NCBI RefSeq assembly: GCF_003863355.1
Contig: NZ_QQWG01000017.1
Span: 31,146 to 95,145 of the forward strand
Direction of reading: 5' to 3'
DNA: 64,000 nucleotides
From: Ancylomarina euxina
GTDB lineage: Bacteria; Bacteroidota; Bacteroidia; Bacteroidales; Marinifilaceae
This document shows positions 46,510 to 55,666 of this stretch, in pieces. Position 1 is the stretch's first letter. Every line of letters starts with the position of its first letter. Made by a program: the position numbers and the translations under genes. The notes under the pieces were generated by a model, which was given only the letters and a program-made list of their open reading frames with translations, made no database searches and was not told the origin of the DNA.

Positions 46510-47604
46510 TTATGATTTTTGAATCTTTTTGGCTTCTTTAATAGAAATAGGCTTTCCCTTGTGATAAGCAACTATAAAACAGTCAGGAATTATTTTTTTT
46601 ATCTGCTTTTTCTCGTCGATAATAGTCTTCAAGTTTGAGCTTTGCCCAACGGAGTATTTATAAACACCATTCACATGCGTTTCTACTACATTCTCAAGTC
46701 CTTCAAACACCTTGTCGTTTAGTGATATTTTTTTTGATGAGGATTTTATTTGTACACAATAATACACCTTTGTTGATGATTCAAGGATAATAGGTTTCTC
46801 TTTCGCCTCAAGGGTTCGGGAACTGTGTCGTTCAATTTCTTCTTTATATGATCTGAAAGCTCTGAAAATACCAGAGGCCATGTAGTCCTGCCCTTTTTCG
46901 GATCTTAGAAAACGCTCTTCAGTAGGATTAGAAATAAAACCAACTTCGATTAAAACAGATGGCATGCTTGCTTTTCTTAAAACCCATAGTTCTGCAGCTT
47001 TTACGCCTCTTGATCGTCTGCCAACTCTTTCTTTAAATTGATGTTCGGTATGTTGAGCCATCGACGTACTATTATCAATATGCAGGCTATGCATCAAATT
47101 AAATATAATATATGACGCTGGATCTTTAGGATTAAAACCTTCATATTTATTGGTGTAGTCGTCTTCATAAAGCATCACTGAATTTTCTTTCATCGCAACA
47201 GCCAAATTATCTTTCGATTTATGAAGACCTAAAATGAATGTTTCAGTTCCATAAGTTCTTGTATTATTCTCAAGGCTATTCGCGTGAATGGATAAGAAAA
47301 GATCGGCCTTGTTTTTGTTAGCAATTTCGGGGCGTTCTTGTAAAGGAATGAAAACATCTGTTGTTCTTGTGTAAACAACTTTTATGTTGGGAAAATTATC
47401 TTTGATATATTTCCCAGTTTTAAGGGCAATACTTAATACAATATCTTTTTCATAGCACTGTTTTCCTACTGCTCCAGGATCTTTTCCACCATGCCCCGCA
47501 TCAATAACGATTGTTTTAATTTTATATTCCAAGTTTTGTCCAAAACTGTAGAAACTGATAGAACATAGAACAAAAAACATTAAAAAAACTGATACTCTAT
47601 TCAT
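46510..47604 (-). CDS. N-acetylmuramoyl-L-alanine amidase
   Basis: Zinc-dependent cell-wall amidase (Amidase_3) that splits the bond between muramic acid and the stem peptide in the periplasm. Seen: TIVIDAGHGGKDPGAVG with the first zinc His, the CYEKDIVLSIALKTG stretch with the ligand Glu, SIHANS with the second His and the catalytic EVGFISNPTEERFL. A C-terminal part of about 90 residues (KPIILESSTKVYYCVQIKSSSKKIS) resembles a SPOR-like septal peptidoglycan-binding fold. I chose the ATG at 47604 (MNRVSVFLMFFVLCSISFYSFGQ) because it gives a proper signal peptide; the frame is open to another ATG at 47655. Confidence 0.9.
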   Translation of the reverse strand: MNRVSVFLMFFVLCSISFYSFGQNLEYKIKTIVIDAGHGGKDPGAVGKQCYEKDIVLSIALKTGKYIKDNFPNIKVVYTRTTDVFIPLQERPEIANKNKADLFLSIHANSLENNTRTYGTETFILGLHKSKDNLAVAMKENSVMLYEDDYTNKYEGFNPKDPASYIIFNLMHSLHIDNSTSMAQHTEHQFKERVGRRSRGVKAAELWVLRKASMPSVLIEVGFISNPTEERFLRSEKGQDYMASGIFRAFRSYKEEIERHSSRTLEAKEKPIILESSTKVYYCVQIKSSSKKISLNDKVFEGLENVVETHVNGVYKYSVGQSSNLKTIIDEKKQIKKIIPDCFIVAYHKGKPISIKEAKKIQKS

Positions 47605-47717
47605 TATATATTGTGAAATTTTATTTGAAAAAAAAATCAGACAAGAAATCTTCATAAAAGAACTTAAAAAATGATTTTGAACAGTGTTTATATTAGGGAA
47701 TATAGTAGTTTTATTTG

Positions 47718-47725
47718 TAATTTTG
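47718..47725 (+). promoter_or_regulatory. -7 element (TAATTTTG) for the LptD-like gene
   Basis: Exact TAnnTTTG match, about 150 bases before the lptD start. A 7-bp hairpin (ATTGATG/CATCAAT, 47751-47769) lies in the implied leader. No -33 box at the ideal distance. Confidence 0.4.
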
Positions 47726-47868
47726 GCGACCTGAGACCTTTCTGTTTGTGATTGATGATAAGCATCAATTGAAATAAAAGAGTTTTACAGGCTTAAACCT
47801 TAGTGTACTACATCTGATTTTTAAGTTTATTAGTTGATCTCATTCTTGTACAAAAATAACGATAAAAA

Positions 47869-50478
47869 TTGCAATTGAAATTACAACAAAAGCTTTTTAT
47901 ACTTTTCATTCTTAGCCTAATTCCGTTAAACATATTTGCGGATCATAATCTAGTGAGGAGTGAGAGTTCTGGATGTGAGAATCTTACTGTTTCTCCATTG
48001 GAAGTTAACGGGTATGCTGAATTCTTTCAACAGTTTGATTCTTTAAATTTAAAATCTGGAGAAAAGGTAACGGTCAAAACTGATTCAATTGCGGCTGATT
48101 CAACAGCAAAGAAACCTTTTCTTCAGATGGCCATAGAATACAATGCTGACGATAGTGTTACTTTTTCGCTAACTGGACAGAAAGTGTTTTTGACTAATAA
48201 TGCTTTTGTGAAATACGGGGCTACCGAATTACGAGCTTATTATATTGAACTTGATATTGCAAAAAAAGAAGCCTTTGCCTACGGCATTAAGGATAGTACT
48301 GATAAATTTATACACACGCCAGAATTTAAAGACGGGACTGAGGAATTTAAGTGTAAAGAATTGAAGTATAATTTCGAGACTGGTAAAGGTCTGGTTAATG
48401 AAGTTATTACTGAGCAGGAAAGTGGTTATGTACATAGTGAGATTACTAAGAGAATGGATGATAAAACATTCTTTCTGAAAAATGGAAAGTATACAACCTG
48501 TGATCATCCTCATCCTCATTTTTATGTGCGAATGACTAAAGCAAAGATGATTAAGGATGATAAAATCGTTTCGGGCCCTTTGCATATTGTTTTAGAAGAT
48601 GTACCTCTTCCAGTTGGACTTCCTTTTGGATTTTTCCCTTTTAGTAGTAAATATTCTTCAGGTATTCTTTTGCCAAGTTATGGTGAGGAAGCGCGTAGAG
48701 GTTTTAACCTTAGAGGTGGCGGATATTATTGGGCAATTAATGATTATGTAGATTTAGCTGTTCGAGGGGACATTTTTTCAAATGGTTCATGGGGAACCTA
48801 TGTGCAATCGAAATATAAAAAACGCTATCGATATAGTGGGCGTTTAGAAACGGAATATCATAAGAATAAATATGGTGATAAAGGTTTAGATGACTATTCA
48901 GAAGCAACTGACTTTGCCGTTAGATGGACGCATACTCAGGATTCAAAGGCAAATCCATATCGAACCTTTTCTGCATCGGTAAACTTTTCTACTTCAGAGA
49001 ATGATAGGAATAACTCTACAAGTATTGATAAAATTGTAAATAATCAAAAGCAATCTAGTATTTCGTATAGTAAAAAGTGGCCAGGAAGTCCGTTTAGTTT
49101 AAACGGATCATTACGTCACTCTCAGAATAGTAGGGATACAACGATTTCGTTAACTCTACCAAGTTTATCATTAAATATGACTCAAATATATCCATTCAGA
49201 ACAAAGGGTAAGAGTTCTAATTTGAAGTGGTATGATAAAGTGGGTGTTAGTTATTCATCCAAAATGGAGAATAGAATAAACATTAAAGAAAAGGAATTGA
49301 TGTCCTCTTCTCTAACAAAAGACTGGAAGAACGGTTATCAACACAGTATTCCGGTTACAACGAACTTTAAGTTAGCTCGTGATTTAACCTTATCTCCAAC
49401 GCTTAACTACCAAGGTGTTTTGTATTCACGATCAATTCGGAGGCATTGGGATGAAACCCTTAATAAGACTGTAGATGATACGATTCAGGGAATACAATAT
49501 GCTCATAATTATTCAACTTCAGCATCATTATCTTTAAGTCCAAAGATATATGGTATGTATACTTTTAATAAGACTTCGAAAATTGAAGCGATTCGTCATG
49601 TCATGACCCCATCAATTAGTGTGAGTTATACACCAGAGATTGGTGTTGATAGAGATAAGTATTACAGAACCTATAAAAGAGATGGTAAGGATATTGAATA
49701 TTCAATTTTTGATGGAAGTTTATATGGAACACCAACAGGAGCAAAAGAGTCAGGTAGTATTAATTTGAGTTTGGATAATAATGTTGAAGCAAAAATTAGA
49801 ACTGCAAATGACACGACCGGAAATGAGGATTTTAAAAAGGTAAAGCTTTTAGAGAGTCTTAAGTTTTCAACAAGTTATAATATGTTTGCAGATTCTTTAA
49901 ACTGGTCGAATATTCGAATGACTGGTCGTACTAAGATTTTCAATAGTAAATTGGATTTGAGTTTTAATTCAACTGTTGATCCATATGCGTTGAATGCGAA
50001 TAATGTTAAAATCAACAAATTTGGTCCACGTATAACCAATGCTTCTATTGATTTAGGATTTAGATTATCGTCTAGTGATTTTAAAGGTGAAGATGAAAAG
50101 GGGGGTAAAGAAGGTGAGAAAACGCCTGATGAAATGAAATTCGTTCAGTTTGATGTGCCTTGGTCGTTTTCTTTAGATTATGGATGGACATATTCAAAAC
50201 CAACTATTAAAAGTAATGTGAATCAGAATGTTGGTTTAAGAGGTGATTTTAGTTTGACTCCTAAGTGGAAGATTAATTTCTCAACAGGTTATGATTTTGC
50301 AAATAAAGCAGTTACGGCTACTCAGTTTTCTTTAATTAGAGACTTGCACTGTTGGCAGATGACTTTCAGTACGATTCCATTTGGAACCTATCAGTCTTAT
50401 AACTTTAAACTTAATGTGAAATCTTCAGTTCTTCAGGATTTGAAGTACGAGAAAAAGAAAGTTTGGCAGGATAATTAA
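47869..50478 (+). CDS. lptD: LPS-assembly protein LptD, Bacteroidota type
   Basis: Outer-membrane protein of 869 residues that would insert lipopolysaccharide into the outer leaflet. Signal peptide KLFILFILSLIPLNIFA; an OstA/LptA-like N-terminal domain (about 85-215, LTGQKVFLTNNAFVKYGATELRAYYIELDIAKKEAFAYG, GLVNEVITEQESGYVHSE); then the LptD barrel (FGFFPFSSKYSSGILLPSYGEEARRGFNLRGGGYYWAIND) ending with a strand-rich tail. There is no ATG near the start: TAA lies two codons before, and the first two candidates are TTG at 47869 and TTG at 47875 (giving MKLQQKLF). A TTG start is therefore required. Divergent from the amidase gene. Confidence 0.88.
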   Translation: MQLKLQQKLFILFILSLIPLNIFADHNLVRSESSGCENLTVSPLEVNGYAEFFQQFDSLNLKSGEKVTVKTDSIAADSTAKKPFLQMAIEYNADDSVTFSLTGQKVFLTNNAFVKYGATELRAYYIELDIAKKEAFAYGIKDSTDKFIHTPEFKDGTEEFKCKELKYNFETGKGLVNEVITEQESGYVHSEITKRMDDKTFFLKNGKYTTCDHPHPHFYVRMTKAKMIKDDKIVSGPLHIVLEDVPLPVGLPFGFFPFSSKYSSGILLPSYGEEARRGFNLRGGGYYWAINDYVDLAVRGDIFSNGSWGTYVQSKYKKRYRYSGRLETEYHKNKYGDKGLDDYSEATDFAVRWTHTQDSKANPYRTFSASVNFSTSENDRNNSTSIDKIVNNQKQSSISYSKKWPGSPFSLNGSLRHSQNSRDTTISLTLPSLSLNMTQIYPFRTKGKSSNLKWYDKVGVSYSSKMENRINIKEKELMSSSLTKDWKNGYQHSIPVTTNFKLARDLTLSPTLNYQGVLYSRSIRRHWDETLNKTVDDTIQGIQYAHNYSTSASLSLSPKIYGMYTFNKTSKIEAIRHVMTPSISVSYTPEIGVDRDKYYRTYKRDGKDIEYSIFDGSLYGTPTGAKESGSINLSLDNNVEAKIRTANDTTGNEDFKKVKLLESLKFSTSYNMFADSLNWSNIRMTGRTKIFNSKLDLSFNSTVDPYALNANNVKINKFGPRITNASIDLGFRLSSSDFKGEDEKGGKEGEKTPDEMKFVQFDVPWSFSLDYGWTYSKPTIKSNVNQNVGLRGDFSLTPKWKINFSTGYDFANKAVTATQFSLIRDLHCWQMTFSTIPFGTYQSYNFKLNVKSSVLQDLKYEKKKVWQDN

Positions 50479-50502
50479 GCTTTAAAAAAGAAATATAAAT
50501 AT

Positions 50503-50541
50503 AAAAACTGGATCGGTGCTTAGGCTTCAATCCAGTTTTTT
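50503..50541. terminator. terminator shared by convergent lptD and the amidotransferase gene
   Basis: Perfect 11-bp stem AAAAACTGGAT/ATCCAGTTTTT with a 16-base loop and T-run. Its right arm lies inside the last codons of the minus-strand amidotransferase gene, whose stop is at 50520-50522. Confidence 0.8.
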
Positions 50542-51086
50542 AGTATATCAAAACCTTGTTCTGTCATAATTGACTCCGGATGAAATTGGACGCCACAAAT
50601 ATCGAGTTCTTTGTGGCGTATTGCCATAATAAGATTGTCATGGTCAGTAGCGGTTATATCTAGGCAATCTGGGAGTTTTATTTTGTTTAAGGCCCATGAA
50701 TGGTATCTCCCAGAATTGAATTCTTGTGGTATATTTTGGAATAAATAATCCGTTTCGTCTATAACAGTGGTTGTTTTAGGAACACCATGTATAATATCTT
50801 TAATATTGAAGATTTCTCCCCCAAAATAGATGCCGATATATTGCATACCTAAACACACGCCTAAAATAGGTTTTATTGTTTTATATCGATCTAAAATTTC
50901 CCCCATTACTTTCACATCTTCAGGTAGGCCAGGTCCCGGTGAAAATATAATTTTATCACAAGCATTAATAGCCTCCCAATTTATTTCATTATTCCGCATA
51001 ACAAAGACTTGATCAGAAAATTGTTCTACAGCATGAGCTAAGTTGTAGGTAAACGAATCGAAATTATCTATAATGACTATTTTCAC
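50520..51086 (-). CDS. glutamine amidotransferase of anthranilate/aminodeoxychorismate synthase (TrpG/PabA)
   Basis: Class I glutamine amidotransferase of 188 residues supplying ammonia for anthranilate or 4-amino-4-deoxychorismate synthesis. Seen: IIDNFDSFTYNLAH, IFSPGPGLPED, nucleophile C78 in GVCLGMQ, and H169/E171 in GVQFHPES. The gene stands alone: no trpE, pabB or trp genes are near, so whether it serves folate (PabA) or tryptophan (TrpG) or both cannot be decided. The gap to the PQ-loop gene upstream is 31 bases, so they may be co-transcribed. Confidence 0.92.
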   Translation of the reverse strand: MKIVIIDNFDSFTYNLAHAVEQFSDQVFVMRNNEINWEAINACDKIIFSPGPGLPEDVKVMGEILDRYKTIKPILGVCLGMQYIGIYFGGEIFNIKDIIHGVPKTTTVIDETDYLFQNIPQEFNSGRYHSWALNKIKLPDCLDITATDHDNLIMAIRHKELDICGVQFHPESIMTEQGFDILKNWIEA

Positions 51087-51117
51087 AATTGTTTAATTAG
51101 GAGAGCTTTAAAAGATG

Positions 51118-51435
51118 TTACTTTACGATTCTATGCTTAAGCTTTGCTAGTGAAGTTAATGTGCTATTATAGCGGTATTTTGCATAGATGAGATAAAATA
51201 ACAAGAACAAATTGAAAACGTAGTTAAAATACAGTGGGATATGATAAATCTGATTTGTGATATCATCAACAATAATATACCAAAGTGTAAATATTTCACC
51301 TAAAAACCAAAGCCAGATGAAAAACTCATTGAGATCATCAACTTTCTGTGTTTTGAAGGTGTGTATTGCTTGAGGCAATGCGCATATAGCGAAAAGGATG
51401 CTTCCCATCCAGCCAACAATTTCGTTTGGAGTCAT
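51118..51435 (-). CDS. PQ-loop (SemiSWEET-like) small membrane protein
   Basis: Membrane protein of about 105 residues with three predicted helices: the first carries the PQ motif (WMGSILFAICALPQAIHTFKTQK), then IWLWFLGEIFTLWYIIV and FNYVFNLFLLFYLIYAKY. This 3-helix unit is what SemiSWEET sugar transporters use, dimerising to form a channel; the substrate is unknown. I chose the ATG at 51435 (MTPNEIVGWMG); an ATG 27 bases earlier would add an unlikely leader. A -7 element TAATTTTG on the minus strand lies at 51460-51467. Confidence 0.8.
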   Translation of the reverse strand: MTPNEIVGWMGSILFAICALPQAIHTFKTQKVDDLNEFFIWLWFLGEIFTLWYIIVDDITNQIYHIPLYFNYVFNLFLLFYLIYAKYRYNSTLTSLAKLKHRIVK

Positions 51436-51459
51436 AATTTCTAATTTTTGACAAATGAA

Positions 51460-51467
51460 CAAAATTA
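51460..51467 (-). promoter_or_regulatory. -7 element (TAATTTTG) for the PQ-loop gene
   Basis: Exact TAnnTTTG on the minus strand, 25 bases before the start codon, in the 56-base gap after the receiver-phosphatase gene. No -33 box recognised. Confidence 0.35.
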
Positions 51468-51491
51468 ATAGCGAACTGAGAACGTTAAAGC

Positions 51492-53054
51492 CTAATTTTT
51501 TTGAACAAGGAATAGGGTTCTGTCATCATCAAACTTAGAAATGTTTAATGAATGGATTAATTGATATTCAATATCAGAAAGATGAATGCTTGCTTTTCCC
51601 ATAATCTGGTGTATGCTTTCAAGGAAGACTTCATCCCCAATCATATTGCCTGTTCTATCATTCACAGCTTCAATATAACCATCTGTATAAAGAAGAAGTT
51701 TATCACCTTGGTTAAAATTTTGTATAAGGCTTAGATAATGGGCATCAGGAATTACACCCAAGAGTGTCCCAACAATATTGAGTTGTGTTAATTTATTTTC
51801 TTTTGCGTTATAAAAGAGAGGTTGAAGTGCACCAGCTGAAGCAATACTGACTTTCGAAGTTTGTGAGCAAACTGTTACGATACTTAGAGTTGTAAAAACC
51901 TCGCTGAGTTTTAGATCTTTGAATATGGATTGGTTGATTATCTTTAGAAACTTACCAGGAGATTTAATGAAGTCGAATTCTTCCCGACTTAAGAAAAAGT
52001 TGATTGTGCTTCGTATATAGGCAATATAAGCCGGTACAAAAAACCAGGCATCCCACTTTTTCCCCATTACATCACCAATAACAATAATCTTCTTTTGACT
52101 GTCAACACTAAATGTTTCATAAAAATCACCACCAGCAAGTTTATTGTAAGCTTGGTGTATAACCTGAATGTTGAAATCCGAGATGTCTTCGTTGTATTGA
52201 TTCTCAAAGCGTATAGGTGATTGCTTAGCTGCCGTGTTAAGGGCATTAAAATATTTATTTTTGAGATTTAATTCTTGTTGAATAGATGAGTTGATTTGGT
52301 GAATAATCAACCTTTCATCCAATTGTTTGTATAAAAATGAATCGATATGATTAGTTAGTAAATAATCAAATTTTTCAGTGTCTCTGCAATCTGAAATTAA
52401 AATGTCAATAGGAATTAATCCTTCGATTGTTTTGCTAATTTTATCTAAAATAGAAATTGCCCAAGTTGCATTGTCGTCAATCATAATACGCCAAACTTGT
52501 TCTTTTCTTAAACAGGTAAATAGTTCTTTATCGGAATGAACGTGCTTGATAGGTGTTTTTAGATACTGCTGAGGAAGTTTGAATTTAATATCCTTAGGTG
52601 TGCAATACACAATATTGCCTTTATCAAAATTGAGCTTGTTTTTTATGGATGAATCAGTAATCTCTTTTCTGATCTGTGTTTTTTTTATATGGGCTTTTAT
52701 TTTTGATATGAAAACCTCTTGTTTGAAAGGCTTTGTAATAAAATCATCAGCTCCATCATTTAAATTTTGAATCCAAGTTTCTTCTTCATTATTGTCTGAA
52801 AGAAAGATAAATGGAGTGAGTCTGTATTCAGGAGTTTTACGAATTAGTCTGACAAGATCATTTCCACTCATCAGTGGAAGGTAGATGTCAGAAATGATAA
52901 GATCGAAATGTTGATTTTTAGCTTTTTCGATCGCTTCTAAACCATCTTTTGCAAGTGTTGATTTATACCCAATACCAGTAAGTGTAAATTCAATATACTT
53001 AAGAGTAGCGTTGTTGCTATCAACGACTAATATGTGGGGCGTGTTTCTTGTCAT
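51492..53054 (-). CDS. response regulator with PP2C (SpoIIE-like) phosphatase output
   Basis: Cytosolic signalling protein of 520 residues. Receiver domain at about 7-125 with acidic D11, phospho-acceptor D56 (LIISDIYLPLMSG) and KPF at 108-110. The middle (about 165-260) looks like a second, degenerate receiver (RIMIDDNATWAISILDKI, IPIDILISDCRDTEKFDYL, DSFLYKQLDERLIIHQI) without the usual acidic acceptor. The C-terminal PP2C/SpoIIE domain (about 295-518) has GGDFYE (308-313), GDVMGKKWDAWFF (327-339), LLLYTDGYIEAVN and DDRTLFLVQKN. The normal GDVSGKG-x-A-A is altered to GKKWDAW. It starts within the stop of the Hpt gene, so both are translationally coupled; no histidine kinase gene is near. 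Confidence 0.88.
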   Translation of the reverse strand: MTRNTPHILVVDSNNATLKYIEFTLTGIGYKSTLAKDGLEAIEKAKNQHFDLIISDIYLPLMSGNDLVRLIRKTPEYRLTPFIFLSDNNEEETWIQNLNDGADDFITKPFKQEVFISKIKAHIKKTQIRKEITDSSIKNKLNFDKGNIVYCTPKDIKFKLPQQYLKTPIKHVHSDKELFTCLRKEQVWRIMIDDNATWAISILDKISKTIEGLIPIDILISDCRDTEKFDYLLTNHIDSFLYKQLDERLIIHQINSSIQQELNLKNKYFNALNTAAKQSPIRFENQYNEDISDFNIQVIHQAYNKLAGGDFYETFSVDSQKKIIVIGDVMGKKWDAWFFVPAYIAYIRSTINFFLSREEFDFIKSPGKFLKIINQSIFKDLKLSEVFTTLSIVTVCSQTSKVSIASAGALQPLFYNAKENKLTQLNIVGTLLGVIPDAHYLSLIQNFNQGDKLLLYTDGYIEAVNDRTGNMIGDEVFLESIHQIMGKASIHLSDIEYQLIHSLNISKFDDDRTLFLVQKN

Positions 53055-53055
53055 A

Positions 53056-53511
53056 TTAAAGCTCTAATAAAGCTTTTCTCAATTCAGTTATTGCTATTGG
53101 AGTTTGGTTAAGAAATTTGCTAACAAGTTTAGGTATGAAAATTAAATCAATATCATTAACTTCTTCATTGCGAACGTTGTTCCAGATTCTTAAGTCATCA
53201 TCATTAAGCTTATGCCTGTTTTCAATTTTCTGTTGAAGTTCAACTTTTTGATTGCCTTTAGAATAGTGTTCAATTTTTTCTAAACAATCTCCTAACTCAT
53301 CCATTCCCATGATTCTTACTGACGATTTTGCTTTGTGAGCAATGGCACCAAGTTCAGTCCATTGTCTATTTTCAAAGTAGCTTGAAATACCTTCAGTAAA
53401 TTCAGGGTTTTGTTCAATAAATATTTCAACCATTTCAATCATAATATCTTTATTATTTCCAGACATCTCTTTCAAGTATGATAAATCAATGATTTTAGTG
53501 TTTGAGTTCAT
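53056..53511 (-). CDS. Hpt (histidine phosphotransfer) domain protein
   Basis: Small phosphorelay protein of 151 residues. The Hpt motif is WTELGAIAHKAKSSVRIMGMDELGDCLEKIE with phospho-acceptor H59 and the usual Lys/Ser and Gly positions. The C-terminal helices after about residue 90 extend beyond a minimal Hpt domain (LRIWNNVRNEEVNDIDLIFIPKLVSKFLNQ). It precedes the receiver-phosphatase gene with touching stop and start codons, so it is the likely partner that donates to or drains phosphate from D56 of that protein. Confidence 0.88.
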   Translation of the reverse strand: MNSNTKIIDLSYLKEMSGNNKDIMIEMVEIFIEQNPEFTEGISSYFENRQWTELGAIAHKAKSSVRIMGMDELGDCLEKIEHYSKGNQKVELQQKIENRHKLNDDDLRIWNNVRNEEVNDIDLIFIPKLVSKFLNQTPIAITELRKALLEL

Positions 53512-53863
53512 TTTTATCCTATGAATTAATGGAACTAAGTCCTTAAGTTTAATGAGTTTTTCTGTTTTAAGCTCCCTTGTGCGAGATGTTTGTTTAAAAT
53601 CTAATTATAAGCAATTGAATTTAAACTATAAACGCATTGAATTTATTCAAGCTTTGCTTATTATACAATATTAATGAATTATTTTTAATTAGGCTATTAT
53701 AAATCTCTTATTGTAGATTGTAGTGTGACCTTTCTAAGCCAATCTACTAAAAATATTGATGATACTTATTTTTTATGCTTGTTAAAAAATAGAAGAATTG
53801 CTCTTCGTTTGTTCTTTAAATTTCTTAATTTAGTTGATGTTTATTTAACTAAAGATGTAATCT
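53512..53863. other. 352-base AT-rich divergent gap
   Basis: It separates the minus-strand Hpt operon from the plus-strand PD40/SPOR gene and must hold both promoters. I see no clear TAnnTTTG with good spacing on either strand and no gene or strong hairpin. Confidence 0.5.
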
Positions 53864-55579
53864 ATGCTATTATTACGAATGCTGTTGATGTTAACTTTTC
53901 TTTCTATTGGGAGTGTTTATTCTCAGGGTTTTATGCGAGTTGATCCTTCTGGGTTTGTTGGAGATAGTATTGAGGGAAAGCGGTTGTTGAAAAATATAAG
54001 TAAGGCTAAAAAGCTTTTTGATAAAGGAGAATCTTCATTTGCAGAATGTCTAGATCTTCTCTTAGAGTGTAATGCATTTAATGGTGACAATGCGGAATTG
54101 AATTACAATATCGGTCAGTCTTATTTGAGGTATGGTAAAAAAGAATTAGCGAAAGAATATTTTGAACAAGTTAAAATTTTGAAACCAAACATAAATGCTG
54201 AACTGTATTTGTTTTTAGGACAAGCTTGTCAGTATACCAATGATTTTTCAAAAGCTATTTTAAATTATAAAACCTATGTTGAAATTCTTCAGCACGAAGG
54301 TGTAAAGCGCAATGAGGATAAACTATCTGCTGTTTTTAAATATATTGATGAGTGCAAAAATGGGCAAATTTTGTTCGAGCAATCTGCTGATTTTGATGTT
54401 GAAAAATTACCGTCACCAATTAATTCTGAAGCCAATGATGTGCTTGCAATAAAAGAGGGATCTAAACTATTTTTTAATTCAGATAGAATAATTGTTGGAG
54501 ATAAGAAGAAGGATAGAAAGGAGCCATCTTTAAGAGGTTTTAGTGTTGTACTTATCAATGGGGAATGGGCAAATTTTAGTGTTTTAAATGATGAAAAAAA
54601 ATCGCGTGATTTACCTAGGATGGTTGCTAAAGTAGATGATAATCAGTATTTGTTCTATGACAAGACTACGGGGGGAGGAGATTTAATCTTCATGCAAAAA
54701 GATGAAAAATTCTGGACTAAAGAAATGGATGTGTTTTTTGTGAATGAAACAAAATCTAATGAGTCATCGGCATCTTTTACTTCAGATGGAAATACCGTTG
54801 TATTTGTAAGTGATAGAGATGAAAAACAAGGAGATATCTTTTATTGCCAAAAAAATGATGCTGGTGAATGGAGCAAGCCGATAAAGTTTGGTGATCAAAT
54901 AAATTCGAAATTTGATGAAAGAGATGTTTTTTTATCTGGTGATGGAAAGGTGATGTATTTTAGTTCTAAAGGAAGAAATTCAATTGGGGGTTATGATATT
55001 TTTAAATCTGAGAAAGATGAAAATGGAAATTGGATGGTCGCTAAGAATATGGGAATTCCAATTAATTCAGCATTTGATGACTGCCATTTCTTTCCCTATG
55101 AAGGTAATTCGTTTTTATTCGATTCTAATAGAGGTGGAAATGGCAAATTTGATATTTATGGCAAGAAACTTATTGTAGAAATTGTTACAGAGGATGAACG
55201 GCTTGAACCAATTAAGCCAATTGAAAAGATTGAAGCAGTTATACCTGTTGAAAAAATCGATATTCTTCCTGAGGTTATTCCATTGCCAATTCCAGTTGTT
55301 GAGAAAGTCGCTGTTGTACTGACGACTTATAAAATTCAAATAGCAGCTTCAAAGATAGAAATGAAAGATGCTGAATTGATAAAACTATATCGAGGTAAAG
55401 AAAATATAGTTAGCTCATATGATGGTGAATGGTATCGATACACAATCGGGAATTATGAGAGTATGGAAGATGCTATTTATTTTAAAGATCGATTGGGTGT
55501 GGAAAAAGCCTTTATCGTTAGTTTTGAGAATGAGACAAGGAAAAAAATAATAACAAATTACAGTTTATCTAGGAAGTAG
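53864..55579 (+). CDS. TPR/PD40 beta-propeller protein with C-terminal SPOR domain
   Basis: Envelope protein of 571 residues. Signal peptide MLLLRMLLMLTFLSIGSVYSQG; TPR-like helices (about 30-130, LNYNIGQSYLRYGKKELAKEYFEQV, ELYLFLGQACQYTNDFSKAILNYKTYVEI); PD40/WD40-like repeats (about 155-430) with SFTSDGNTVVFVSDRDEKQGDIFYC, DVFLSGDGKVMYFSSKGRNSIGGYDIF and SFLFDSNRGGNGKFDIYG; a Pro/Ile/Glu-rich linker (PIKPIEKIEAVIPVEKIDILPEVIPLPIPV); and a SPOR domain (about 485-560, TTYKIQIAASKIEMKDAEL). PD40 proteins of this order usually end in an OmpA domain or serve in type IX-secreted or gliding complexes; here SPOR suggests peptidoglycan binding instead. Confidence 0.85.
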   Translation: MLLLRMLLMLTFLSIGSVYSQGFMRVDPSGFVGDSIEGKRLLKNISKAKKLFDKGESSFAECLDLLLECNAFNGDNAELNYNIGQSYLRYGKKELAKEYFEQVKILKPNINAELYLFLGQACQYTNDFSKAILNYKTYVEILQHEGVKRNEDKLSAVFKYIDECKNGQILFEQSADFDVEKLPSPINSEANDVLAIKEGSKLFFNSDRIIVGDKKKDRKEPSLRGFSVVLINGEWANFSVLNDEKKSRDLPRMVAKVDDNQYLFYDKTTGGGDLIFMQKDEKFWTKEMDVFFVNETKSNESSASFTSDGNTVVFVSDRDEKQGDIFYCQKNDAGEWSKPIKFGDQINSKFDERDVFLSGDGKVMYFSSKGRNSIGGYDIFKSEKDENGNWMVAKNMGIPINSAFDDCHFFPYEGNSFLFDSNRGGNGKFDIYGKKLIVEIVTEDERLEPIKPIEKIEAVIPVEKIDILPEVIPLPIPVVEKVAVVLTTYKIQIAASKIEMKDAELIKLYRGKENIVSSYDGEWYRYTIGNYESMEDAIYFKDRLGVEKAFIVSFENETRKKIITNYSLSRK

Positions 55580-55666
55580 TGTAAATTGATAATTATAGAA
55601 TATCCGGTTGATCTTAAAAATATGCTTTATAATACCATGTATATTTTGAAGTTTAATTGGTATTTT

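Noticed and set aside
50520..53511. A tryptophan or folate operon around the amidotransferase gene
   Set aside because: Upstream genes are a PQ-loop protein and a phosphorelay; no trp or pab partner is present.
53725..53943. Reading frame overlapping the start of the PD40/SPOR gene
   Set aside because: It ends inside the signal peptide of the real gene in another frame and shows no domain.
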